Shown: positions 1 to 6,229, counted from the first letter of the stretch. The stretch is DNA of 6,272 nt from Synechococcales cyanobacterium PMM_0002 (GCA_949127925.1 CASBQX010000341.1:1-6272); one strand, 5' to 3'. Numbers and translations are program-made. Notes: generated from the letters alone by a model not told the origin.

Positions 1-9
1 GCGATCGGC

Positions 10-38
10 CTGTCATAATTGGTAAGAATTGGTAGAAT
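10..38 (+). promoter_or_regulatory. Candidate sigma70-type promoter of the kinase-lobe gene
   Basis: CTGTCA at 10-15 matches four of six bases of a -35 box (TTGACA). TAGAAT at 33-38 matches five of six bases of a -10 box, with the standard 17-base spacer between them. Transcription would begin near base 45, about 25 bases before the ATG at 70. If it is real, the in-frame TTG at 19 lies upstream of the transcript and cannot be the start codon. The call rests on consensus matching alone. Confidence 0.4.
17..34 (+). repeat. Direct repeat of AATTGGTA at 10-bp period
   Basis: AATTGGTA occurs at 17-24 and again at 27-34, separated by AG, and AATT recurs partly at 36-39 (GAATT). Two 8-base half-sites one helical turn apart is the arrangement bound by OmpR-family response regulators. 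The repeats lie in the spacer of the candidate promoter, where a bound protein could affect transcription. They do not match the HLR1 consensus of the cyanobacterial regulator RpaB, so no regulator is assigned. Confidence 0.45.
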
Positions 39-69
39 TTTTATCACCTCAATTCCCATCTCTTTTGCT

Positions 70-1350
70 ATGACCCTGATGGCTGGCGCGACGTTGCAAC
101 ATGGTAAGTACACAATCCAAACAGTCTTGGAGCAAAATGAGTGGGGTATTACCTATCAGGCATTACAGGTAGATTTAGCTCAAATTGTGGTCGTGCAGAC
201 CTTAAATCTCCCTGAACTTCCTGCTTCTGACTTGGATCAGTTTCTAGCGACAGTCCGTCAGCGCCTCAGCCCATTGCCTAATCCTCAGGTCAGTGTTTTA
301 GAGTGTTTTATCGAGTCTAATCTGCTATTTATTGTCCTAAAACATGCCGAAGGGGGGCTTGATCCCGACCTGCGCAACTGGTTTTCTCCAGTAGTAAACT
401 TTTTATCCCCTGCACCAGCACCCAATTCGCCCGCATCCACAGCCAATCCTTTAGGATTAACCGGATTAAACGCGAACAACGGCCACACCGCCTCGTCGCC
501 CCAGCAAACCGTCATTCAGCCCGTTGCGACCACTCTTCAACCTCCACCGTCTTCTGCGCCACCGTCTTCTGCTCCAACATCCCCCCAGAGGATGCAGCGC
601 ACCACCGCTCAGAACGGTAATTTGCAGCATGGAACCGCGCCTGTCAGCAGTCCCGCTTCTGGCAGCCTTCAGACAGGCCAACCCACCGTTCAATCTACAC
701 CTCAGACTAAAGTCACTGTGCTCACAGCCCCGCCTTCAACTTCAGCCAAACAAAACAAATCTAAGCTGTGGATTCCCATGTCTCTGGGATTAACCTCTAT
801 CGCCGCCGGACTGGCAGGCGCTAGTTTTGGCTGGGCGCTGCGGAGTCATCCTGCGAACAGTCCGAACAATCCGAACAATCCATCGCTGCTCTCTCCCATT
901 CTCAATAATGAGCAGGCGTTCCCGCCGATTGAAGGATGGGTGGGTGACGACCCAGTTGATCTACCAACCCCTCTAGATCTCCCTGAGGGGTCTGGTCGAT
1001 TTAACCGTCGCCCTTCAGTTGGTGGCAGAGGCTCAGGTCAAGGGGCATTTTCGGAAGATGTGCCTGCGGTGCGATCGCCCCGAGTCCCTCAAGCGGCAGT
1101 TGAAGAAATACCCCCTGTCTTCGATCCTCTTGCCCCCTTTCCCGACCCCCTAACCGATAGCGGAGCAGACCCGTCGCTCTATCCCCCCATCGAACCTACT
1201 CCAGAATTTACGCCAATCCCCTCCAAAATAAAGCCAGATTCTAATCCTCCGGCGACTCTCCAACCCCCTGAACCGCCACCTTCAACCGTTCAGCCTCCAT
1301 CTGTCCCACAAAATGTCAACGGGGGATTGAGCACCCCCGGTGTTCAGTAA
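70..1350 (+). CDS. Membrane-anchored protein with a degenerate Ser/Thr kinase N-lobe and Pro-rich regions
   Basis: The product is 426 residues; its function is unknown. Residues 9-96 follow the order of a protein-kinase small lobe: LQHGKYTI, then a glycine-loop equivalent at 20-29 (LEQNEWGITY), beta3 at 39-46 (IVVVQTLN), an alphaC-like segment at 54-70, and beta4/beta5 plus hinge at 75-96 (FIVLKHAEGG). Two of the three loop glycines are replaced (by E21 and N23; G26 remains), and the beta3 ATP-anchoring lysine is Q43. There is no C-lobe, so no HRD or DFG motif, and catalysis is very unlikely. Residues 105-228 are a low-complexity Pro/Ser/Thr/Gln linker. Residues 233-257 form one hydrophobic membrane helix preceded by KQNKSK, which suggests a cytoplasmic N-terminus. 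The remaining 169 residues are Pro-rich. The frame stays open upstream to a TTG at 19. ATG 70 is preferred because kinase homology starts just after it and a candidate promoter lies before it; ATG 79 is also possible. No Shine-Dalgarno sequence is visible. A binding, scaffold or envelope role is conjecture. Confidence 0.8.
   Translation: MTLMAGATLQHGKYTIQTVLEQNEWGITYQALQVDLAQIVVVQTLNLPELPASDLDQFLATVRQRLSPLPNPQVSVLECFIESNLLFIVLKHAEGGLDPDLRNWFSPVVNFLSPAPAPNSPASTANPLGLTGLNANNGHTASSPQQTVIQPVATTLQPPPSSAPPSSAPTSPQRMQRTTAQNGNLQHGTAPVSSPASGSLQTGQPTVQSTPQTKVTVLTAPPSTSAKQNKSKLWIPMSLGLTSIAAGLAGASFGWALRSHPANSPNNPNNPSLLSPILNNEQAFPPIEGWVGDDPVDLPTPLDLPEGSGRFNRRPSVGGRGSGQGAFSEDVPAVRSPRVPQAAVEEIPPVFDPLAPFPDPLTDSGADPSLYPPIEPTPEFTPIPSKIKPDSNPPATLQPPEPPPSTVQPPSVPQNVNGGLSTPGVQ
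544..573 (+). repeat. Two-copy 15-base tandem repeat coding PPSSA-PPSSA
   Basis: Bases 544-558 and 559-573 differ only at the last base (CCACCGTCTTCTGCG versus the same ending in T). The repeat is in frame and duplicates the pentapeptide PPSSA in the linker of the kinase-lobe protein. This fits growth of the low-complexity linker by replication slippage. Confidence 0.85.
853..879 (+). repeat. 9-base tandem repeat coding ANS-PNN-PNN
   Basis: CCGAACAAT occurs at 862-870 and 871-879, preceded by a diverged copy GCGAACAGT at 853-861. The repeat is in frame and lies just after the predicted membrane helix. It is another short slippage-type expansion and probably encodes a flexible spacer. Confidence 0.85.
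1071..1078. repeat. HIP1 palindrome GCGATCGC
   Basis: Exact copy of the highly iterated palindrome of cyanobacterial chromosomes, inside the Pro-rich tail of the kinase-lobe gene. It is useful as a taxonomic marker. Confidence 0.9.
1320..1339 (+). other. GC-rich hairpin at the 3' end of the kinase-lobe gene
   Basis: CGGGGG at 1320-1325 pairs with CCCCCG at 1334-1339 around an 8-base loop, ending 8 bases before the stop codon. No T-run follows, so it is not an intrinsic terminator by itself. It could stabilise the mRNA end or be a by-product of the codon sequence. Confidence 0.4.
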
Positions 1351-1371
1351 GCTGAGAGCTTAAGATTACCT

Positions 1372-1404
1372 AAAAAAGTCCCCCAACCTAGGTTGGGGGA
1401 CTTT
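1372..1404 (-). terminator. Strong Rho-independent terminator of psaAB, possibly bidirectional
   Basis: Bases 1375-1404 are a perfect 30-bp palindrome made of two 15-base arms (AAAGTCCCCCAACCT and its complement), with five consecutive G:C pairs in the stem. Read on the minus strand, it lies 29 bases after the psaB stop and ends in six T residues (complement of 1372-1377), the classical intrinsic-terminator form. Read on the plus strand, it lies 24 bases after the stop of the convergent gene. The trailing sequence there, CTTTGATTTG, is a weaker T-tract, so it may also stop that transcript. Strength has not been calculated. Confidence 0.92.
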
Positions 1405-1433
1405 GATTTGTACCTAAGAATTAGCTAGCTGCG

Positions 1434-3662
1434 CTAACCAAATCTAGCCGCCGTTGAGGCAATCAAGAAGGCTGCATAGGTGAGGATGTAGCCCACGGTA
1501 AAGTGTGCCAAACCAACCAAACGAGCCTGAACGATAGACAGTGCAACGGGCTTGTCCTTCCAGCGAACCAAGTTGGCTAGAGGCGTGCGCTCGTGTGCCC
1601 AAACGATGGTTTCGATCAGCTCTTGCCAGTAGCCTCTCCAGGAGATCAAGAACATGAAGCCCGTTGCCCAGACTAGGTGTCCAAATAGGAACATCCAAGC
1701 CCAAACCGACAGATTGTTCATGCCGAAGGGGTTATACCCGTTGATCAGCGGAGCAGAATATAGCCAGAGGTAGTCTCTCAACCAGCCCATCAGATAGGTA
1801 GAGCTTTCGTTGAACTGAGACACGTTGCCCGACCAGATGCCTAGGTGTTTCCAATGCCAGTAGAAGGTAACCCAACCAATGGTATTGAGCATCCAGAACA
1901 TCGCCAGGTAGAAGGAATCCCACGCCGAGATGTCGCAGGTGCCGCCACGGCCAGGGCCGTCGCAAGGGAAGCTGTAGCCGAAGTCTTTTTTGTCGGGCAT
2001 CAGCTTGGAACCGCGTGCATCCAACGCGCCCTTGACCAAGATCAAGGTGGTGGTATGCAGACCCAGGGCGATCGCATGGTGAACCAAGAAGTCGCCAGGG
2101 CCAATGGTCAAGAACAGCGAGTTCGTGCCGCTGTTGATGGCATCTAGCCAACCGGGCAGCCACACGTTACCGTGATTAGGCCAAGCGGTCGCGGCAAGAC
2201 TGTCAGGGTTAGACAGCAGCGTGCTAAATCCATACAGCGCCTTACCGGAGGCGGCCTGCACGAACTGTGCGAACACCGGTTCGATCAGGATTTGCTTCTC
2301 GGGAGTAGCAAACGCCTGCACCACGTCGTTGTGGACGTAGATTCCCAGGGTGTGGAAGCCCAGGAACAGAGACACCCAGCTCAGGTGAGAGATGATGGCC
2401 TCTTTGTGTTGCAGAACGCGATCCAACACGTTGCCTTTGTTCTGAGCGGGGTCATAGTCCCGCACCAGGAAGATCGCACCGTGAGCAAACGCCCCCACCA
2501 TAATGAATCCAGCAATGTACTGGTGGTGAGTATAGAGCGCAGCTTGCGTGGTGTAATCGCGGGCAATGAAGGCATAGGGAGGCAAGGCATACATGTGCTG
2601 TGCCACCAAAGAGGTGATCACGCCCAAGGAAGCCAGTGCCAGTGCCAACTGAAAGTGCAAGGAGTTGTTCAGGGTGTCGTATAGACCCTGGTGAGGCAGG
2701 TTGAACTGACCTTCACTGCTCTTGCTCAGCAAGCCAGCTTTGGAGTTCAGCATTTCTTTGATGCTGTGACCAATGCCGAAGTTAGTGCGGTACATGTGAC
2801 CCGCAATGATGAACAGAACGGCGATCGCCAAATGGTGATGAGCCATGTCTGTCAACCACAGTGACTCAGTCTGGGGATGGAAACCACCCAAGAAGGTCAA
2901 GATTGCTGTACCAGCTCCTTCAGACGTGTTGAAAATCTGATTTAGACCATCAGGATTTTCGGCATACACGCTCCAGTTGCCCGTAAAGAAAGGCATCAGA
3001 CCAGCAGGATGAGGCTTCACAGAGAGGAAGTTATCCCAGCCTACATGGACGCCGCGAGATTCGGGAATGGCGACGTGAACCAAGTGACCTGCCCAAGCCA
3101 GCGAGCTAACACCAAACAAACCAGCTAGGTGGTGGTTGAGGCGAGACTCAGCGTTCTTGAACCAAGATAGCGAGGGGCGGAACTTGGGCTGAAGGTGCAG
3201 CCAACCTGCAAACAGGAAGACAGCAGACAGCAGCAGTAGGAACACTGCACCGCTATAGAGTTCACCATTGGTGCGCATACCGATGGTGTACCACCAGTGG
3301 TACACACCGGAATAGGCGATGTTGACGGGGCCAGACGCACCCGCTTGAGTAAACGCATCCACTGCGGCTTGGCCGAAGTGAGGATCCCAAATCGCGTGAG
3401 CGATGGGACGGACATGAAGAGGGTCTTTAATCCACTGTTCGAAGTTGCCTTGCCATGCGACGTGGAACAGGTTGCCAGATGTCCACAGGAAGATGATTGC
3501 CAAGTGGCCGAAATGAGAAGCAAAAATCTTTTGGTAAAGATTTTCCTCCGTCATGCCATCGTGGCTTTCAAAGTCATGGGCAGTGGCAATCCCGTACCAA
3601 ATCCGACGAGTGGTCGGATCTTGAGCCAAGTCCTGGCTAAATTTTGGGAATTTAGTTGCCAT
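1434..3662 (-). CDS. psaB: Photosystem I P700 chlorophyll a apoprotein A2 (PsaB)
   Basis: PsaB pairs with PsaA to form the photosystem I reaction centre in the thylakoid membrane, which oxidises plastocyanin or cytochrome c6 and reduces ferredoxin through FX, FA and FB. The product is 742 residues with the family's usual N-terminus (MATKFPKFSQDL) and an eleven-helix architecture. C567 and C576 in FPCDGPGRGGTC supply half of the FX cluster ligands. H662 in FGHLVWATGFMF is the expected P700 ligand, M670 the A0 ligand, W679 in RGYWQE stacks on phylloquinone, and N593 is at the accessory-chlorophyll site. These roles are transferred from the Thermosynechococcus structure, where the same residues are numbered two lower. 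The start follows a GAGGAG ribosome-binding site. The gene begins 23 bases after psaA and must be cotranscribed with it. A loop at about 480-500 is of the long type. I see no frameshift or missing landmark. Confidence 0.99.
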   Translation of the reverse strand: MATKFPKFSQDLAQDPTTRRIWYGIATAHDFESHDGMTEENLYQKIFASHFGHLAIIFLWTSGNLFHVAWQGNFEQWIKDPLHVRPIAHAIWDPHFGQAAVDAFTQAGASGPVNIAYSGVYHWWYTIGMRTNGELYSGAVFLLLLSAVFLFAGWLHLQPKFRPSLSWFKNAESRLNHHLAGLFGVSSLAWAGHLVHVAIPESRGVHVGWDNFLSVKPHPAGLMPFFTGNWSVYAENPDGLNQIFNTSEGAGTAILTFLGGFHPQTESLWLTDMAHHHLAIAVLFIIAGHMYRTNFGIGHSIKEMLNSKAGLLSKSSEGQFNLPHQGLYDTLNNSLHFQLALALASLGVITSLVAQHMYALPPYAFIARDYTTQAALYTHHQYIAGFIMVGAFAHGAIFLVRDYDPAQNKGNVLDRVLQHKEAIISHLSWVSLFLGFHTLGIYVHNDVVQAFATPEKQILIEPVFAQFVQAASGKALYGFSTLLSNPDSLAATAWPNHGNVWLPGWLDAINSGTNSLFLTIGPGDFLVHHAIALGLHTTTLILVKGALDARGSKLMPDKKDFGYSFPCDGPGRGGTCDISAWDSFYLAMFWMLNTIGWVTFYWHWKHLGIWSGNVSQFNESSTYLMGWLRDYLWLYSAPLINGYNPFGMNNLSVWAWMFLFGHLVWATGFMFLISWRGYWQELIETIVWAHERTPLANLVRWKDKPVALSIVQARLVGLAHFTVGYILTYAAFLIASTAARFG
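2068..2075. repeat. HIP1 palindrome GCGATCGC
   Basis: Exact HIP1 copy within psaB, in the segment coding for the HHAIALGLH helix. Confidence 0.9.
2821..2828. repeat. HIP1 palindrome GCGATCGC
   Basis: Exact HIP1 copy in psaB at the AIAV codons of the helix reading AIAVLFIIAGHMYRTN. The paralogous position in psaA (5040-5047) has the same palindrome. Confidence 0.9.
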
Positions 3663-3668
3663 AGTCTA

Positions 3669-3683
3669 ACGAGATCTCCTCGT
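3669..3683 (-). promoter_or_regulatory. psaB ribosome-binding site overlapping a small hairpin
   Basis: On the minus strand GAGGAG (complement of 3676-3681) lies in the 23-base psaA-psaB gap, 13 bases before the psaB ATG, a rather long spacing. ACGAG and CTCGT at the two ends of this interval can form a 5-bp stem with a 5-base loop, so the Shine-Dalgarno bases are split between stem and loop. The site fixes the psaB start. The hairpin is weak, and a translational effect is inference. Confidence 0.65.
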
Positions 3684-3685
3684 GG

Positions 3686-5941
3686 TCATCCGACAGAAAT
3701 GATCCGAGCTAGGAAGAACGCCCAAGTGGTGACGATTCCTCCCAAGAGGTAGTGAGCTACCCCAACCGCACGACCCTGAATAATACTCAGAGCGCGAGGC
3801 TGAATTGCAGGAGCAACATTGAGTTTGCTGTGTGCCCACACAATGGACTCAATCAATTCCTGCCAGTAGCCACGACCGCTGAACAGGAACATGAGGCTGA
3901 ATGCCCACACAAAGTGAGCGCCCAAGAACAGCAAACCATAGGCAGACAAAGCTGACCCGTAGGAGCTGATCACCTGAGTGGACTGCGCCCACAGATAGTC
4001 ACGCAGCCAGCCGTTAATCGTGGTGGCACTTTGAGCAAAGTTGCCGTTTGTGATATGAGTCACGGAGCCATCGGGTGCCACAGTTCCCCAAACATCTGAC
4101 TGCATTTTCCAGCTGAAGTGGAAAATCACAATAGAGAGGGAGTTGTACATCCAGAACAGACCTAGGAAGACGTGATCCCAACCAGAAACCTGGCAGGTGC
4201 CGCCCCGACCGGGACCGTCGCAAGGGAAGCGGAAGCCCAAGTTCGCTTTGTCTGGAACCAGACGAGAGCTACGGGCAAACAGCACACCTTTCAAGAGAAT
4301 CAGTGCCGTTACGTGGATCGTGAACGCGTGAATGTGGTGCACCATGAAATCTGCCGTGCCCAAGGCGATCGGCATCATTGCAACCTTGCCACCCACTGCA
4401 ACGATGCCGCCACCAAACGCAAAGCTAGCAGGCGCTAGGGCGTTGGGAGCAGTGCCGCCGGGGGCAATGGTGTGCAGGTGTTGAACCCATTGGGCAAACA
4501 CCGGCTGAAGGTTGATCGCCGTATCAGAGAACATGTCTTGAGGGCGACCCAATGCACTCATGGTGTCGTTGTGAATATATAGACCAAAGCTATGGAAGCC
4601 CAGGAAAATACAGACCCAGTTGAGGTGAGAAATAATGGCGTCGCGATGACGGATGACGCGATCCAGAAGGTTGTTCACGTTCTGAGCCGGATCGTAGTCG
4701 CGCACCATAAAGATGGCAGCGTGAGCCGCAGCACCCACAATCAAGAATCCTCCGATCCACATGTGGTGGGTAAACAGAGAAATCTGAGTAGGATAGTCGG
4801 TCGCCAGATAAGGGTAAGGAGGCATGGCGTACATGTGCTGCGCCACGATGATGGTCACAGATCCCAGCATTGCCAAGTTGATAGACAACTGAGCATGCCA
4901 AGAGGTCGTGAGAATCTCGTAGAGACCCTTGTGCCCTTCACCCGTGAAGGGACCCTTGTGAGCCTCCAGGATGGTCTTCATGCTGTGGCCGATGCCCCAG
5001 TTGGTGCGGTACATGTGACCCGCGATGATGAACAGAACGGCGATCGCCAAGTGATGGTGTGCCGTATCGCTCAGCCACAAGCCACCCGTAACCGGGTTGA
5101 GTCCACCTTTGAAGGTAAGGAAGTCTGCATATTCGCCCCAGTTGAGCGTAAAGAAGGGCGCTAGACCCTTAGAGAAGCTGGGGTAAATATCTGCCATCAA
5201 GCTGGAGTTCAAAATGAACTCATGAGGCAAGGGGATGTCTTTAGGAGCAACCCCAGCATCTAACAGTTGGTTGATGGGCAGCGAAACGTGGATTTGGTGC
5301 CCTGCCCAACCGAGAGAACCCAAGCCCAGCAAACCTGCTAGGTGGTGGTTCATCATCGATTCAACATTTTGGAACCACTCCAGTTTGGGAGCGCGTTTGT
5401 GGTAGTGGAACCAGCCAGCAAACAGCATGAGCGCTGCCATGACCAGACCACCAATAGCGGTGCAATAAAGCTGGTATTCGTTGGTGATGCCCGATGCTCT
5501 CCACAGTTGGAAGAAGCCAGAGGTGATTTGGATTCCGTGGAACCCGCCACCTACATCTGCATTCAAAATCTCTTGACCAACGATTGGCCAGACCACCTGC
5601 GCACTGGGTTTAATACCAGTTGGGTTTGTCAGCCAAGCTTCATAGTTTGAAAACTTAGCACCGTGGAAATACATCCCGCTCAGCCAGATAAAGATCACCG
5701 CGAGGTGACCAAAATGGGCGCTGAAGATCTTACGGGAAATATCTTCTAAGTCGCTGGTATGACTATCAAAATCGTGAGCATCGGCATGCAGGTTCCAAAT
5801 CCAGGCTGTGGTTTTGGGTCCCTTTGCCAGGGTACGGTCGAAATGACCCGGCTTGGCCCACAACTCAAAGGAGGTGGGAACCGGATCCTTGTCCACTGCG
5901 ATCTTGGCTTTTGCCTCTCGCTCCCGTGGGGTAGTTGTCAT
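3686..5941 (-). CDS. psaA: Photosystem I P700 chlorophyll a apoprotein A1 (PsaA)
   Basis: PsaA is the partner of PsaB in the photosystem I core. It carries one half of P700, one electron-transfer branch and many antenna chlorophylls. The product is 751 residues, typical for the family, and runs from MTTTPREREAKAKI to FFLARIISVG with no gap or frameshift. C574 and C583 in FPCDGPGRGGTC ligate the shared FX cluster. H676 in AHFVWAFSLMF is the expected P700 ligand, M684 the A0 ligand, W693 in RGYWQE lies at the phylloquinone, N600 is at the accessory-chlorophyll site, and T739 matches the threonine that hydrogen-bonds the P700 chlorophyll a'. Numbering is four lower than in Thermosynechococcus, from which these roles are transferred. 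The start has a well-placed GAGGAG upstream. It is the first gene of the psaAB operon, behind a long leader. The sequence resembles ordinary cyanobacterial PsaA, and no far-red gene cluster is present. Confidence 0.99.
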   Translation of the reverse strand: MTTTPREREAKAKIAVDKDPVPTSFELWAKPGHFDRTLAKGPKTTAWIWNLHADAHDFDSHTSDLEDISRKIFSAHFGHLAVIFIWLSGMYFHGAKFSNYEAWLTNPTGIKPSAQVVWPIVGQEILNADVGGGFHGIQITSGFFQLWRASGITNEYQLYCTAIGGLVMAALMLFAGWFHYHKRAPKLEWFQNVESMMNHHLAGLLGLGSLGWAGHQIHVSLPINQLLDAGVAPKDIPLPHEFILNSSLMADIYPSFSKGLAPFFTLNWGEYADFLTFKGGLNPVTGGLWLSDTAHHHLAIAVLFIIAGHMYRTNWGIGHSMKTILEAHKGPFTGEGHKGLYEILTTSWHAQLSINLAMLGSVTIIVAQHMYAMPPYPYLATDYPTQISLFTHHMWIGGFLIVGAAAHAAIFMVRDYDPAQNVNNLLDRVIRHRDAIISHLNWVCIFLGFHSFGLYIHNDTMSALGRPQDMFSDTAINLQPVFAQWVQHLHTIAPGGTAPNALAPASFAFGGGIVAVGGKVAMMPIALGTADFMVHHIHAFTIHVTALILLKGVLFARSSRLVPDKANLGFRFPCDGPGRGGTCQVSGWDHVFLGLFWMYNSLSIVIFHFSWKMQSDVWGTVAPDGSVTHITNGNFAQSATTINGWLRDYLWAQSTQVISSYGSALSAYGLLFLGAHFVWAFSLMFLFSGRGYWQELIESIVWAHSKLNVAPAIQPRALSIIQGRAVGVAHYLLGGIVTTWAFFLARIISVG
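5040..5047. repeat. HIP1 palindrome GCGATCGC
   Basis: Exact HIP1 copy in psaA at the codons equivalent to the psaB copy at 2821-2828, within a stretch almost identical between the two paralogues. Confidence 0.9.
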
Positions 5942-5942
5942 T

Positions 5943-5960
5943 TAGAGACTCTCCTCTCTA
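5943..5960 (-). promoter_or_regulatory. psaA ribosome-binding site displayed in a hairpin loop
   Basis: On the minus strand GAGGAG (complement of 5951-5956) lies 9 bases before the psaA ATG, near-ideal spacing, and fixes that start. UAGAGA (5960-5955) and UCUCUA (5948-5943) can form a perfect 6-bp stem whose 6-base loop is GGAGAG, so the core of the Shine-Dalgarno sequence would be exposed. The stem ends one base before the start codon. The pairing is seen in the sequence; an effect on translation is inferred. Confidence 0.7.
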
Positions 5961-6101
5961 GACAAGGAACGAAAATAATACCCAAATCAAGCTCTGCACA
6001 GGGCAGCAACTCTCTACTCGACTCATCAGTCAAAAGCCGATGTGGAATGACCAAGCTTATGAGACCCAAGGGGAGCGGGTTCAATCTCCTAAGCGGAAGC
6101 C

Positions 6102-6107
6102 CTTATA
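6102..6107 (-). promoter_or_regulatory. Possible second psaA promoter, -10 element
   Basis: TATAAG on the minus strand matches five of six bases of the -10 consensus. No credible -35 box lies 16-18 bases upstream, where the sequence is the CU tract. Transcription would begin near 6095, about 150 bases before psaA. Dual psaAB promoters in other cyanobacteria make a second start reasonable, but this match alone is weak. Confidence 0.25.
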
Positions 6108-6151
6108 AAGAGCCGCATGAAATCGAGAGAGAGATCGAAACCGTGATTTGG

Positions 6152-6164
6152 TTTGGACGCCAAA
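6152..6164 (-). other. Small leader hairpin (TTTGG-loop-CCAAA)
   Basis: Five base pairs, TTTGG with CCAAA, close a 3-base loop near the 5' end of the presumed psaA leader, about 30-40 bases after the likely transcription start. It may stabilise the 5' end of the mRNA. No known riboswitch architecture was recognised. Confidence 0.35.
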
Positions 6165-6199
6165 ACAACGACAGCGAAACTTGTAGGGTGTTTCCACTG

Positions 6200-6229
6200 A
6201 TTATAGAGCCGTAATCGGCAACAGCTCGA
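6200..6229 (-). promoter_or_regulatory. Likely main psaAB promoter (P1-like)
   Basis: The complement of 6200-6205 is a perfect TATAAT. The best -35 hexamer is TCGAGC (complement of 6224-6229) at an 18-base spacing, with only three of six matches, as expected for an activator-dependent promoter. The start would fall near 6193, about 250 bases upstream of the psaA ATG. From memory, that is close to the distal psaAB promoter of Synechocystis PCC 6803. A short inverted repeat (6208-6219, GCCG and CGGC arms) lies in the spacer. Confidence 0.5.

Noticed and set aside
19..69. TTG at base 19 as the start of the plus-strand gene, adding 17 residues
   Set aside because: The added residues precede the kinase-like start, lie across a candidate promoter and have no ribosome-binding site; the ATG at 70 fits better.
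1421..1437. A TTAGC/GCTAA hairpin over the psaB stop codon as a terminator
   Set aside because: The 5-bp stem is weak and lacks a T-run; the palindrome at 1375-1404 is clearly the terminator.
2172..2684. Plus-strand frames antisense to psaA and psaB, the longest within psaB about 170 codons
   Set aside because: They are mirror frames of strongly conserved membrane proteins, with no recognisable domains.
1434..5941. A far-red-light (FaRLiP) paralogue of psaA/psaB
   Set aside because: The proteins look like ordinary housekeeping PsaA and PsaB, the pair is an intact operon, and none of the other far-red cluster genes is nearby; only a full-genome comparison could exclude it entirely.
5975..5980. 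TATTAT as a promoter close to psaA
   Set aside because: It has five of six -10 matches, but no usable -35 or extended -10, and would give a leader of only about 26 bases; more likely chance in an A/T-rich stretch.
6028..6033. TTGACT on the minus strand as a -35 box
   Set aside because: It matches the -35 consensus at five of six bases, but no -10-like hexamer lies 16-18 bases downstream; it is better explained as an arm of a small hairpin.
5759..6214. A 151-codon plus-strand frame antisense to psaA and its leader
   Set aside because: It overlaps the 5' end of psaA, resembles no known family, and has no ribosome-binding site that I can see.
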